DNA of 40,829 nucleotides. Origin: Cellvibrionaceae bacterium. Lineage in GTDB: Bacteria; Pseudomonadota; Gammaproteobacteria; Pseudomonadales; Cellvibrionaceae. Below, one piece after another: positions 9,182 through 17,097 of this stretch. Position 1 is the first letter of the stretch; each line of letters begins with the position of its first letter. Both the position numbers and the translations under genes were made by a program. The stretch covers positions 1 to 40,829 of the forward strand of contig JAOXRT010000225.1 of NCBI GenBank assembly GCA_025800365.1, given 5' to 3'. The notes beneath the pieces were generated by a model, which was given only the letters and a program-made list of their open reading frames with translations, made no database searches and was not told where the DNA came from.

Positions 9182-10000
9182 CTAGGTGTGATGGTAGCTC
9201 ACCAAGATTGATCCAAGCCGGCACTTCAGCTCTGGCTTGATATAGAAAAGGATTTTAAGCCACCACGGAAGCTTGCTGTCGGACTTGTAAAGGTTTTCGA
9301 TATTGCTGATGTGGGCAGTGGGTACATTACTTTCAAAAAAAGCGCGCGTATCTCGAAAACCATGTTTAAATGGACTATCGGAGCCGACGGCTTTCACTGA
9401 AGGGTGCACCTTATCTTTTAATAAGTCGCCGATTACTTCGATGCAGGCTTCGTGTTCGGGAAAGCGATTGATGAAGGCGTCAAAAAACTTTTTAATTACC
9501 TTCTCTTCAAAGTACATAAAAGTACCTTCGCTAATCAACAAAATCGACTGTTCGGGATGTACTTTTACCTTGTCAAACCAGCTGAAGTCATCGATGCCAC
9601 CTTCAATTTCATGAATGTTTTCTCGCGCTTCTAACAGCTCTTTACGTAATAAATGGCTATCGCGAACATCAATGTTGTACCAGCTTACGTTGTGATCGCC
9701 TAAACGGTAACTGCGATAATCTAAGCCGCAACCCAAGTTAATAATTAGTGGGTATTCATGTTTATTAATAAACTCTTCTACGGCCTTATCAAATAAGCGC
9801 GTGCGTGTTGCCACGCCATGAAACATCATACTTTGGAAGCTCAGCGACATCTTATCCAGATCAGAAAAGTCAATGCTATCGTCCAATACCAGTTTGGCGG
9901 CAAAGGTGTCTTTGCAGCTCTCAATATCATTGATGGTGGCGTGTCCTCGAGCCCAAAGGGGAATGAGCAAGGTTTTTGGAATGGCGCTTAAAGAATGCAT
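9182..10000 (-). CDS. Class I SAM-dependent methyltransferase, leucine carboxyl methyltransferase-like
   Basis: This 272-residue protein resembles the LCMT/Tcmp family (Pfam LCM), which methylates carboxyl groups of proteins or small molecules. The SAM-binding loop is NLGCGLDYRSYRL at about 88-100, followed by WYNIDVRD with the acidic residue after strand 2. The lead-in RTRLFDKAV before it also fits the family. A strong AGGAG lies 6 bases before the ATG. It is the gene after fumC, 60 bases on, in the same direction, with a perfect 11-bp hairpin between, so it is probably part of the Fur-regulated unit but separately tuned. The real substrate is unknown; a role in making or modifying a metal-binding metabolite is speculation. 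Confidence 0.85.
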   Translation of the reverse strand: MHSLSAIPKTLLIPLWARGHATINDIESCKDTFAAKLVLDDSIDFSDLDKMSLSFQSMMFHGVATRTRLFDKAVEEFINKHEYPLIINLGCGLDYRSYRLGDHNVSWYNIDVRDSHLLRKELLEARENIHEIEGGIDDFSWFDKVKVHPEQSILLISEGTFMYFEEKVIKKFFDAFINRFPEHEACIEVIGDLLKDKVHPSVKAVGSDSPFKHGFRDTRAFFESNVPTAHISNIENLYKSDSKLPWWLKILFYIKPELKCRLGSILVSYHHT

Positions 10001-10018
10001 TATTGACTCCTGATAAGT

Positions 10019-10057
10019 AGTGCCCCACCGTGTGGAAATAGGTATGGGTGGGGCACT
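10019..10057 (-). terminator. Strong hairpin between fumC and the methyltransferase gene
   Basis: AGTGCCCCACC (10019-10029) and GGTGGGGCACT (10047-10057) are perfect inverted repeats of 11 bp with a 17-base loop, placed just after the fumC stop. No U-run follows on the minus strand, so it may be a processing or stability element or a partial terminator instead of a classical one. Confidence 0.6.
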
Positions 10058-10060
10058 GAT

Positions 10061-11434
10061 TTATGCGAGGGTTAGCTTTGCTGGATTTAATAGATCTAGC
10101 AATTCCTCGCGGCTGAGGTCGGTATTTTCTTGTGCAACATCGATAACTGGGCGGCCTTCTTTGTAAGCTTGTTTGGCAATATCAGCTGCCTTTAAATAGC
10201 CAATAATAGGGTTTAAGGCGGTAACCAAAATAGGGTTTCTCGATAAGGCTTCTTGCAGTTTTTCTTCGTTTACCTTGAAGCTGCTGATAGCTTTGTCGGC
10301 AAGTAGGCGGCTACTGTTGCTCAATAAGGTTAAGCTTTGTAGTAGATTTTGTGCGACTAAAGGCAGCATTACGTTTAGCTCAAAATTGCCGGACTGGCCG
10401 GCAACAGTGATAGCTGTGTCGTTGCCGATTACCTGTGCTGCGACCATTGCAGTAGCTTCTGGTATAACGGGGTTTACTTTGCCTGGCATAATAGAAGAAC
10501 CAGGTTGCAAAGCTTCAAGCTCAATTTCGCCCAATCCAGCTAGTGGACCGGAGTTCATCCAGCGCAGATCGTTGGCAATCTTCAACAATGAAACCGCAGT
10601 GGTCTTTAGCTGCCCGGATAGCGCAACAGCGATATCTTGCGAGCCGATATGAGCGAAAAAGTTGTCTGCAGGGGTAAATTCCATATCCAGGCGTGTGCTG
10701 AGTTCCTTGGCAAACGTATCCGCGAACTCTGGGTGAGCATTGATGCCAGTTCCGACTGCAGTGCCCCCTTGAGCTAGGCTCTGAATCGCGCTTTGTTGAG
10801 CTTTGAGCTGTGTAATATTCTGCTCAATTTGTGTGGCCCAGCTATTTAAGCTCTGACTCATTCTCACAGGCATAGCATCCATTAAGTGAGTTCGGCCTGT
10901 CTTAACATGATCATGAACTAATTCGGCTTTGTTGCGGATGCTGTTAGCCAAATACTCTAAAGCCGGTAGCAATTCCTTTTTCAAGCTGACGGCGGCACTG
11001 ATATGAATGGTCGATGGAATAATGTCGTTGCTGCTTTGGCCATAATTAACATGGTCGTTGGGTGAAACTAATTCTCCGCAGATATTACTGGCCATGGTTG
11101 CAAGCACTTCATTGGCATTCATATTAGAGCTTGTGCCGGAGCCCGTCTGAAAGATATCAACAGGGAAGTGCTGCATTAATGTGGTACTTGCAAGCAGTTC
11201 GTCCGCCGCCTTAACAATGGCATCGGCGTGATTTTCGCTAATAACACCAAGCTTTTTATTGGCGAGTGCTGCCGCCGCCTTGGCGTTCAGCAATGCACGA
11301 ATAAAATTTTCCGGCATGGCTTGGCCGCTAATCGGAAAGTTATTAATCGCTCTTTGGGTTTGAGCACTGTATAGGGCGTTTGTAGGGACTTCCAGCTCGC
11401 CCATGCTGTCTTTTTCAATTCGGATATCGCTCAC
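10061..11434 (-). CDS. fumC: Fumarate hydratase class II
   Basis: FumC hydrates fumarate to L-malate in the TCA cycle and needs no iron-sulfur cluster. The 457-residue length is normal for the family. Substrate-site motifs are all present: GSGTSSNMNANEV at about 98-110, NYGQSSNDIIPS around 130-141, TGRTHLMDAMP with the catalytic His near 183, and the signature GSSIMPGKVNP at 312-322 with the catalytic serine. Twelve bases separate it from the upstream FagA-like gene, and a good Fur box precedes that gene. This makes it the iron-limitation isoenzyme, replacing Fe-S fumarase when iron is short. In Pseudomonas aeruginosa the equivalent operon also carries sodA, which is not present here. Confidence 0.97.
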   Translation of the reverse strand: MSDIRIEKDSMGELEVPTNALYSAQTQRAINNFPISGQAMPENFIRALLNAKAAAALANKKLGVISENHADAIVKAADELLASTTLMQHFPVDIFQTGSGTSSNMNANEVLATMASNICGELVSPNDHVNYGQSSNDIIPSTIHISAAVSLKKELLPALEYLANSIRNKAELVHDHVKTGRTHLMDAMPVRMSQSLNSWATQIEQNITQLKAQQSAIQSLAQGGTAVGTGINAHPEFADTFAKELSTRLDMEFTPADNFFAHIGSQDIAVALSGQLKTTAVSLLKIANDLRWMNSGPLAGLGEIELEALQPGSSIMPGKVNPVIPEATAMVAAQVIGNDTAITVAGQSGNFELNVMLPLVAQNLLQSLTLLSNSSRLLADKAISSFKVNEEKLQEALSRNPILVTALNPIIGYLKAADIAKQAYKEGRPVIDVAQENTDLSREELLDLLNPAKLTLA

Positions 11435-11446
11435 GGTTTTCTCCAG

Positions 11447-11839
11447 TTAGCTGATTGCAGTTAATCCCGGGGCTACATAGTGACTGCACAGTGATAGTTC
11501 CTGGCGCAACTGTAACCAACGGCTTCGATCTTGTTCGTTATGGATAAGTTGATGTAATACATGCAAGGGCTGCCAGATCGCATCAAGGCAACAGCGCCGC
11601 CAGTTAGGCGAAATCAGCTCATCCGAAATGGTGTCGAGCAAAAGGTAAAACTGTTGCTCGTAGTGGTTTTGCTGTCTCTCTTTACTGCAGCGGGTACAAG
11701 GTCTGATACCTCGCCGATTCGCGCAGCATGATTCCCTATGCAACCATTGATTAATGAGCTGCGGGTTATCAGGCTCTCGCCCTGAGCGAATCAGAGCTCT
11801 TATTTCGATGAGCTCTGGGTCTTGAAATGGATTGTTCAT
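11447..11839 (-). CDS. fagA: FagA-like protein (Fur-associated gene upstream of fumC)
   Basis: This protein of about 130 residues is not an enzyme I can name. Its position immediately before fumC behind a Fur box matches fagA of the Pseudomonas fagA-fumC-orfX-sodA operon, and the general make-up agrees: a helical, Trp/Leu/Gln-rich protein with a basic, Cys-rich middle. The middle holds CCANRRGIRPCTRCSKER, a possible metal-binding cluster of four cysteines. The later part reads as two or three amphipathic helices. A GTG at 11845 is in frame, but the ATG at 11839 (MNNPFQDPELIEI) is the likelier start. Function is unknown; expression when iron is scarce is inferred from the Fur box. Confidence 0.75.
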   Translation of the reverse strand: MNNPFQDPELIEIRALIRSGREPDNPQLINQWLHRESCCANRRGIRPCTRCSKERQQNHYEQQFYLLLDTISDELISPNWRRCCLDAIWQPLHVLHQLIHNEQDRSRWLQLRQELSLCSHYVAPGLTAIS

Positions 11840-11861
11840 GGGCACTTAATCTAATGCGAAT

Positions 11862-11880
11862 GAGAATGGTTATCATTATA
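11862..11880 (-). promoter_or_regulatory. Fur box upstream of fagA-fumC
   Basis: Read on the minus strand the 19 bases are TATAATGATAACCATTCTC, matching the consensus GATAATGATAATCATTATC at 16 of 19 positions. It lies about 23 bases before the fagA ATG, so Fur-Fe(II) should block the promoter when iron is sufficient. Confidence 0.85.
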
Positions 11881-12009
11881 TGTTTGAGATTGGGAATTGC
11901 AATAGCTTTGTTGGGTTTCGAGTGCTTAAGCTCGTTGGTAGCTGCAATACGAAAGCAGGCATGTAGAAAGAGAGGCAAGGTAGGCAGATAGAGAGATGCT
12001 GGGCAGACA

Positions 12010-12027
12010 GAGGGGGCTTAGCCCCTC
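12010..12027. terminator. GC-rich hairpin after the SOUL gene
   Basis: GAGGGGGC and GCCCCTC flank a three-base loop (one bulged G), just past the stop of the SOUL lipoprotein gene. There is no clear U-run on either strand. It may separate that gene from the Fur-controlled fagA promoter downstream. Confidence 0.4.
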
Positions 12028-12034
12028 AAGCGTT

Positions 12035-12670
12035 CTAATTGGCACTGTAGTTAACGGGAATGAGCACTTCGTTGCGGCGTAGCGAAGGCAGGGTCATTGG
12101 ATGATCGTAGCCGGCCATTATTGCTGGGCCACTGACTTCGATGTTTTCTGATGACAACCATTGCGTGAGCTTATCGCTGTGCTCGGCAATGTTGCTGGGG
12201 CTGAGGCGGCCATTAAAGCGAATAGCCGCAAAGGTTCGCTGTGGCCATTGCTCTAAATTTACGCTTTTGTCTTTAGGCTTGGGAGCATCTTTGAAGGTGT
12301 ATGTCGCGGGTAGTACGAATGACATTTTTTCCTTGCGCTGTGTATCCATAAATACCGGAGCGGTCATGGCAATTTTCTCATCTCCAGCATTACCTCCCGA
12401 AATATAGCGAAATAAACTCATGAAGGCGCCGCTGTCGCGGCCTTGGCTTTGCATGGCTGTGCTAACCAATACGATGTTTTGGTAGCTTCTGATTTCGATA
12501 TTGCCGTCAGCTTTGAGTAAGTTATAACTCGCTTCTTCAGTGTTAGCTGATACTAAAGAGCAGGCGGCTAAAAGTAGGCTGCTACTAAAAATGACAGTAG
12601 CCTTTAGTATCTGGGCTGTTTTAAACGCAGGGAAAAACGCTGCTGTCAGATTTTCTTTCAAGAAGTACAT
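12035..12670 (-). CDS. SOUL/HEBP-family haem-binding lipoprotein
   Basis: About 211 residues follow from the ATG at 12670; an in-frame TTG at 12676 is less likely. An unusually long N-terminal region leads to a lipobox LLLAAC near residues 32-37, predicting lipidation and anchoring in the envelope. The remainder is a SOUL domain: EIRSYQNIVLVST near its start, then GDEKIAMTAPVFM, the hallmark of the family, MSFVLPATYTF, and the end segment GYDHPMTLPSLRRNEVLIPV. SOUL proteins bind haem or other hydrophobic tetrapyrroles. The neighbouring iron-limitation operon makes a haem-related role plausible, but no shared promoter is shown. Confidence 0.9.
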   Translation of the reverse strand: MYFLKENLTAAFFPAFKTAQILKATVIFSSSLLLAACSLVSANTEEASYNLLKADGNIEIRSYQNIVLVSTAMQSQGRDSGAFMSLFRYISGGNAGDEKIAMTAPVFMDTQRKEKMSFVLPATYTFKDAPKPKDKSVNLEQWPQRTFAAIRFNGRLSPSNIAEHSDKLTQWLSSENIEVSGPAIMAGYDHPMTLPSLRRNEVLIPVNYSAN

Positions 12671-12744
12671 AATCAACGACCTGGTATTGGAGAGCTCTTA
12701 ATTCATACGGCTTATATCCAGAAGTAGATTACAATGTGATTTTA

Positions 12745-13268
12745 TTAAAGCAGCTCGCCGATAGTTTTCAGGCTGGCTGTGCTGAGAAAAGCTTGCATGG
12801 CTTTAAAAAGTTGCTGCAAGGCCTTGCCATAGCGGGCTTTAAACTCCGTGCTGGCTATACAAAGCTCCAGCTCATTGGCGGCCGTTAGCTCGCATAAGGA
12901 ACGGCATTGATATTCGCTAAGAGTGAATTGCTTTTTGGTAAATCGATCACGATATTGGGGGCATTTATCGGAGCCGTCAAATTGGGGATAGAGAAAGTCT
13001 CGATCGCAGGCGCCGTACAAATAGAGAAGTGATTCAGCTGGCTCACCAATGATCTGAACAACCTTATGGCGTTGCTCAAGCTGAAGAATAGCTTCATCGA
13101 AACCGGCTGTACCATAACAAGCTGAAAAAGGCCTGCCTGGCACAGGGTTTGACTGGCGCCCCAGCTTTGTAACAGCGCTTGAGTGCCTTTGAGGTGATCA
13201 AGCAAGCTGCCATTGAGATGTGCAATTTCACCGAAACCCAGCGCTTTTAGTTGTTGGAGCTTGTCCAT
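12745..13268 (-). pseudogene. DUF6817-like gene interrupted by a single-base frameshift
   Basis: Two overlapping minus-strand frames are halves of one protein. The first, from ATG 13268, gives MDKLQQLKALGFGEIAHLN through LLQSWGASQTLCQAGLF. The second continues with SACYGTAGFDEAILQLEQRH to TIGELL at 12745. The break is at the run of five A (T on the coding strand) at 13125-13129: one more T would join them into an uninterrupted 175-residue protein. The joined product has the pattern I know from DUF6817, with H..GSLLDHLKGT near the front, then AGLF..CYGT, then ESLLYLYGACDR. As it stands the gene makes a truncated first part with a wrong-frame tail. A sequencing error in a homopolymer is possible. 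It lies 38 bases upstream of the isomerase-like gene, same direction. Confidence 0.75.
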
Positions 13269-13306
13269 GCTTGAAAAGTCCTATTTTGTTGATGACTTCT
13301 TGTAGC

Positions 13307-14059
13307 TCATTGTTCGCGTTTGCCTAGGGCTGCATCTACCGCAGATTTTCCTTGTTGGCTTAGCCAGCCCGATAACATTGGGTCGCTATTGTTATCCACA
13401 ATATCTCTCATTTTGTTGATGGCCTCAAGACGAAATTGCTGTTTCACCTTTGCATAGCTATCACTTGGCGCCGTGGCCATATCTATGGCGATTTCCTTGG
13501 CTTTGGTGACAAGCTCCTCTGTATTTACCAACTGGTCGAATACGGATATGTGAAGGGCGCGTTCGGCATCGATACTCTTAGCGTAGAGAGTCAATAGGCG
13601 AACATCTTGTGGTGCAAGGGCATGTTGTAAAAGCACTGCGGGGCAGGCGGGAAAGGGAATACCTGCTCTGGCTTCGTTTAAACTGAATTGGCTATTTGGG
13701 CTGCCACTGGCGATACGATAATCGCATGCCAGCGCCAGCATAAAGCCTGCTCCAATAGCATTACCATTGACGGCGGCAATCGTCGGTTTAGGGTAGGAAA
13801 ATAGCTTATATACAAAACTATTTGCCAGTTGTATCAATTCAGCTTGCTGTTCTCTTGTATAAAAGGGGACTTCTTTTAAATTCATACCAGAACAGAAATT
13901 TGGCCCTGTGCCCGTAATGATTATCGCACGACAGCTGCTATTTATAGCCTTGTCTAAACTGCTATGGAAAGATCTAAGAAACTCAATCGATACTGCGTTA
14001 TAGGGCGGAAAGTTAATATCTATTATCGCGATATTGTTCTGAATATTAAAACTGATCAC
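13307..14059 (-). CDS. Enoyl-CoA isomerase/hydratase family protein (crotonase fold)
   Basis: This 250-residue crotonase-fold enzyme acts on acyl-CoA thioesters. The first oxyanion-hole segment is GTGPNFCSGMNLKEV and the second is NGNAIGAGFMLALACDYRIA. The position of crotonase Glu144 is occupied by a hydrophobic residue, while the second glutamate is kept in SLNEARAGIPF. This single-Glu arrangement, and the CDYRI...LNE wording, is closer to mitochondrial delta3,delta2-enoyl-CoA isomerase (ECI1) than to enoyl-CoA hydratase. So isomerisation in unsaturated fatty-acid breakdown is more likely than hydration. The start is GTG, with GAGG five bases before it. It diverges from a LysR gene that probably controls it. 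Confidence 0.85.
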   Translation of the reverse strand: MISFNIQNNIAIIDINFPPYNAVSIEFLRSFHSSLDKAINSSCRAIIITGTGPNFCSGMNLKEVPFYTREQQAELIQLANSFVYKLFSYPKPTIAAVNGNAIGAGFMLALACDYRIASGSPNSQFSLNEARAGIPFPACPAVLLQHALAPQDVRLLTLYAKSIDAERALHISVFDQLVNTEELVTKAKEIAIDMATAPSDSYAKVKQQFRLEAINKMRDIVDNNSDPMLSGWLSQQGKSAVDAALGKREQ

Positions 14060-14135
14060 ATTGACCTCTACGGTTGAAAGTTGCGGGGGAGTAAGAGACG
14101 TATACCAGTTTAAAAGTAAATTTATCTATAGGATA

Positions 14136-14157
14136 ATTGGAATAAATTTATTCTAAT
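14136..14157. promoter_or_regulatory. Near-perfect palindrome, probable LysR operator
   Basis: The 22 bases are a palindrome with a perfect 14-bp core GAATAAATTTATTC (14140-14153) and only one mismatched pair outside it. It ends 13 bases before the LysR ATG, so binding there would block that gene (autoregulation) and could activate the divergent isomerase gene. Confidence 0.65.
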
Positions 14158-14170
14158 ATAGAAAACTCCT

Positions 14171-14995
14171 ATGAATATAAACCACCTGAGATTCTTCTTG
14201 GCAGCAGCGGAAGAGGGAAGCCTTACGGCCGCGGCGGAACGGTGCTTCGTGACTCAGCCGACCTTGTCGGCTGGATTGAAGAGCCTAGAAAATCAGTTGG
14301 GTGGGCAGCTTTTATTGCGCTCTAAGCAAGGGGTGAGCTTAACGTCATTCGGTAATTTGCAGTTTCGAACCTGCCGCGAGATAGTCCATAGAGCTAATCG
14401 CTTACTTAGTGCTAATAAAGATGACAGTCTTGGTTTATTGCGAGTTGCTGTCTCAGTGGTGGTACCAGTGGGGGTTTTATCCGCAGCGCTGGATGAATAT
14501 TTGGTTCCCACAGGCTTAAAATTAAGAGTAATGGAAATAGAAAACTCTACCGCCGAGTCAGTCTTGCAGCAGGGTAAGGCGGATGTCGTACTGTATTGTC
14601 ATTTAGGGGCTGCGCCCGCAATGAGCCTTGCGCTAGGCGAAGATTGTTTCGGCTTAGCTGTGGCTGATTCACACCCGTTAGCCGCTAGAAAACGGCTAAA
14701 GCCAAGCAGTATTGCAAACGAGTCTATGATTGTTCGAATGCACAGTGAGGAAACCGATAAGGCAACGGCGGTGCTTAGATCAAATGGCTTAAAGCCTCAA
14801 GTGATAGCACGGGTAAATAGTGATGAACGATCTCTAGCCTTAGTTAAGGCCGGCTTAGGTGTTTGTGTTATGCCTATGTCGATGGCTGCTGAGCAGGGAG
14901 TCACTGTTATTCCAGTGCAGGGGTTTAACTATAGAAGATCGGTATTGTTGCAGTGGAATGATCATTATTGGGGGAAGTATTTTTCGAAAGTGTGA
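14171..14995 (+). CDS. LysR-family transcriptional regulator
   Basis: The N terminus is a textbook LysR winged helix-turn-helix: MNINHLRFFLAAAEEGSLTA, then AAERCFVTQPTLSAGLKSLE and GVSLTSFG (residues 1-60). The effector-binding domain (about 85-270) follows, beginning LRVAVSVVVPVGVLSAALDEY. At 274 residues it is slightly short for the family. It diverges from the enoyl-CoA isomerase-like gene across 111 bases containing a strong palindrome, the usual arrangement for a LysR regulator and its target. The inducer is unknown; an acyl-CoA or fatty-acid derivative would fit the neighbour. No clear Shine-Dalgarno is seen before the ATG. Confidence 0.9.
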   Translation: MNINHLRFFLAAAEEGSLTAAAERCFVTQPTLSAGLKSLENQLGGQLLLRSKQGVSLTSFGNLQFRTCREIVHRANRLLSANKDDSLGLLRVAVSVVVPVGVLSAALDEYLVPTGLKLRVMEIENSTAESVLQQGKADVVLYCHLGAAPAMSLALGEDCFGLAVADSHPLAARKRLKPSSIANESMIVRMHSEETDKATAVLRSNGLKPQVIARVNSDERSLALVKAGLGVCVMPMSMAAEQGVTVIPVQGFNYRRSVLLQWNDHYWGKYFSKV

Positions 14996-15065
14996 TTTCA
15001 ATATTACAAAAAAACTGCACATTAAATTAGCCCAGCTAAATCCTGCTATAACTGGGCTGTAAATA

Positions 15066-15737
15066 CTAAAAACCTATAAATTGAGAGAATCCTGATACCG
15101 CTTCACGCTCTGTACGTAAGTTGTTAACGGCTTTACTCTTGTCAGGGTGTCCTAGCGCGAGTCCGGCGTATATCACGTCTTTGTCATCTAGCTGTAAATG
15201 GCTGTGTAAAGAGTTGCGAACCATTGCCCAAATCTCCTGCATGCAGGTGCCGTATCCCTTGGCATGGGCGACTAGGCAAACTGTCTGCATAAACATACCG
15301 AGCGATGCCCATTGATTGCGGCCGTGGACACGATCGATGGTAAAAAAGATAGCTACCGGTGCGCCATAGAAATTAAAGTTGTCGACAGCCCAAGCTTGGC
15401 GGGCGGCTTCGTCTTGTCTTTCTATACCCATAAGTTCATACATGGCTTTGCCCACGCCAGCACGACGATCTTGATATTTCTGAGGTAGATTTTCAGGGTA
15501 TACCGGAAACTCATCGGCTTCGCCGGCAGGGTTTTTCATTAGTGTGTTTAGAGCTAAGTCGGTAGCTGCCTTGCGAGAGTCACCAGCGAGAACCACAGTG
15601 CCCCAAGGCTGAAGGTTAGAGCTAGAGGGTGAGAAGCGCGCAATATCTAGTATCTCTTCCACTTCGGCCTGGCTGATCGGAGTATCAAGAAAGGCGCGCG
15701 TAGAAATGCGAGTTTTAATTGCGTCGATAGTATCCAT
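15066..15737 (-). CDS. Nitroreductase-family FMN oxidoreductase
   Basis: This 223-residue protein has the nitroreductase fold: an FMN-dependent, NAD(P)H-using enzyme reducing nitro compounds, quinones or enones. FMN-contact motifs are ISTRAFLDTPIS near residue 11, ARFSPSSSNLQPWGTVVLAG at about 33-52, and the C-terminal GLALGHPDKSKAVN with the basic tail. LGMFMQTVCLVAHAKGYGTC is the typical dimer-interface helix. An AGGAT precedes the ATG by about 6 bases. It stands alone, diverging from the HpaF-like gene. The physiological substrate cannot be deduced. Confidence 0.9.
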   Translation of the reverse strand: MDTIDAIKTRISTRAFLDTPISQAEVEEILDIARFSPSSSNLQPWGTVVLAGDSRKAATDLALNTLMKNPAGEADEFPVYPENLPQKYQDRRAGVGKAMYELMGIERQDEAARQAWAVDNFNFYGAPVAIFFTIDRVHGRNQWASLGMFMQTVCLVAHAKGYGTCMQEIWAMVRNSLHSHLQLDDKDVIYAGLALGHPDKSKAVNNLRTEREAVSGFSQFIGF

Positions 15738-15932
15738 AAAAATCCTGTGCTAATAGAGTGTGTGATACCTTCATGTTCCTAGGACGAAGGATGGCTGTAA
15801 AGGGTGGTTTGGAACAGTTAGTGTGTCAGATACGATGCGCAAGGGCAGTATTTGTTATACTCACTTATTTGCTTGCAGAGACTTTGTCTAATCACTTTGC
15901 AACTGCAAAGTACCTTGCCACTGGAGATAAAA

Positions 15933-16268
15933 ATGCCCCACTGCATTATTGAATATTCTGAAAACCTTAGCGCTGAGCCACTTATAGAGTCGGTATTCAA
16001 TACTGTTGTCGCTTCAGGCCTATTTTCAAAAAACGGGGATGATGTAAAGCTTCGGGCGGCTAAATACAGTGACTATAAAGTAGGCAATAGCTCGAGGGGT
16101 TTTGTACATGTTGTTTTGAAGATTCTATTGGGGCGCAGCACTGAGCAAAAAACTGAATTGGCCAAGATAGTTTTAGATGGCCTGCAAGACCTAGCAATTA
16201 AAAATTGCTCTTTTACGGTGGAGGTGGTTGATATAGATACACCGAGCTATGCGAAACTGGAAAACTAG
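15933..16268 (+). CDS. 5-carboxymethyl-2-hydroxymuconate isomerase (HpaF-like tautomerase)
   Basis: This 111-residue tautomerase-superfamily protein begins MPHCIIEYSENL, so after Met removal Pro1 is the catalytic base. FVHVVLKILLGRS in the middle closely follows HpaF of E. coli, which isomerises a product of homoprotocatechuate ring cleavage. The ATG at 15933 has GGAG 8 bases before it and puts Pro at position 2, which decides the start; an upstream in-frame start at 15852 would bury the catalytic proline. No other homoprotocatechuate genes are in the window, so the true substrate may differ. The next gene begins two bases after its stop, or overlaps it if an earlier ATG is used. Confidence 0.88.
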   Translation: MPHCIIEYSENLSAEPLIESVFNTVVASGLFSKNGDDVKLRAAKYSDYKVGNSSRGFVHVVLKILLGRSTEQKTELAKIVLDGLQDLAIKNCSFTVEVVDIDTPSYAKLEN

Positions 16269-16269
16269 T

Positions 16270-17076
16270 ATGCGTTTGTTTTTGTTTATTCTGCTGCTAG
16301 GGTGCTCTGCCTTTGCTCATGCTGAGCTGGGTTTAGCTAAGGTGAAAGGCCTAAGCATAGAGTATGAAATTACAGGTCAGGGGCGGCCGGTGATTTTTCT
16401 TGAGGCGGGTGGTTCTGCGGGTTTAAGTGATTGGGACCCAGTTGTAGAAGGTTTTTCAAAGTTAGGAACCGTCCTGCGATATTCTCGACTTGGCAATGGT
16501 AACTCACAAAAATTACGTAAAAACTATAGTTCAGAAGAGTATGCCGAAGAGGCATTGTTGTTGCTCAAAGAGTTGAAGGTCGATGAACCCGTAATATACG
16601 TAGCACATTCATACGGAGCCTATATTGCCAGAGTCTTTGCTGCAGCCTATCCCGATAAAATCTCTGCACTGATGTTGATTGAGCCAGCTTCAGAACATGA
16701 TGTAGATATAATGCGTGAAATAGACCTTGCGCAAGCTGAGAAAGAAATCGCGCAAATCAAACTTGATGATATGGCTAATGGGATGTCGAATCAGTATCTC
16801 GACTTTTGGGCTAAACGTCCTTTACCTGATTACCCCGAGATTCCTGATATTCCTGTGACGGTTATTGCTTCGGTCAAGCAATATGAAAACCCTTCGGTAT
16901 TATTCTTTAGTGATGAAGGGCGAGAGAAGTGGGGAAAGCTGCATACCCAATGGGCCGAATCTTTTCCCCGAGGGCAAGTGGTGCTAAGCAACAAAAGTTA
17001 TCATTATCCGCAGTTCGATGAACCTGAAATGGTGATTCATGAACTGCAGAGTTTGATCGAGAGAACTCCTCATTAG
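16270..17076 (+). CDS. Exported alpha/beta hydrolase
   Basis: This alpha/beta-hydrolase-fold protein of about 268 residues begins with a signal peptide MRLFLFILLLGCSAFAHA, probably cleaved before EL. VIFLEAGGSAGLSDWDPV is the oxyanion-region strand and turn. The nucleophile elbow is VAHSYGAY, so the usual GxSxG has Ala in the first place (AHSYG). A late His in SYHYPQFDEP can complete the triad. An in-frame ATG at 16249 overlaps the tautomerase gene by 20 bases and would place a hydrophilic stretch before the signal peptide, so I prefer 16270. The two-base gap to the tautomerase gene indicates one transcript. Substrate unknown. Confidence 0.85.
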   Translation: MRLFLFILLLGCSAFAHAELGLAKVKGLSIEYEITGQGRPVIFLEAGGSAGLSDWDPVVEGFSKLGTVLRYSRLGNGNSQKLRKNYSSEEYAEEALLLLKELKVDEPVIYVAHSYGAYIARVFAAAYPDKISALMLIEPASEHDVDIMREIDLAQAEKEIAQIKLDDMANGMSNQYLDFWAKRPLPDYPEIPDIPVTVIASVKQYENPSVLFFSDEGREKWGKLHTQWAESFPRGQVVLSNKSYHYPQFDEPEMVIHELQSLIERTPH

Positions 17077-17097
17077 GGGCTCTCTTTGGGGTTTTGG

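Noticed and set aside
11769-11978. 69-codon minus-strand frame over the Fur box
   Set aside because: It overlaps the fagA-like gene and its operator in another frame and has no coding character.
16270-16330. Lipoprotein signal in the alpha/beta hydrolase (LLGC)
   Set aside because: Leu at the position two before Cys is unusual for a lipobox, and a normal cleavage site AHA follows shortly after.
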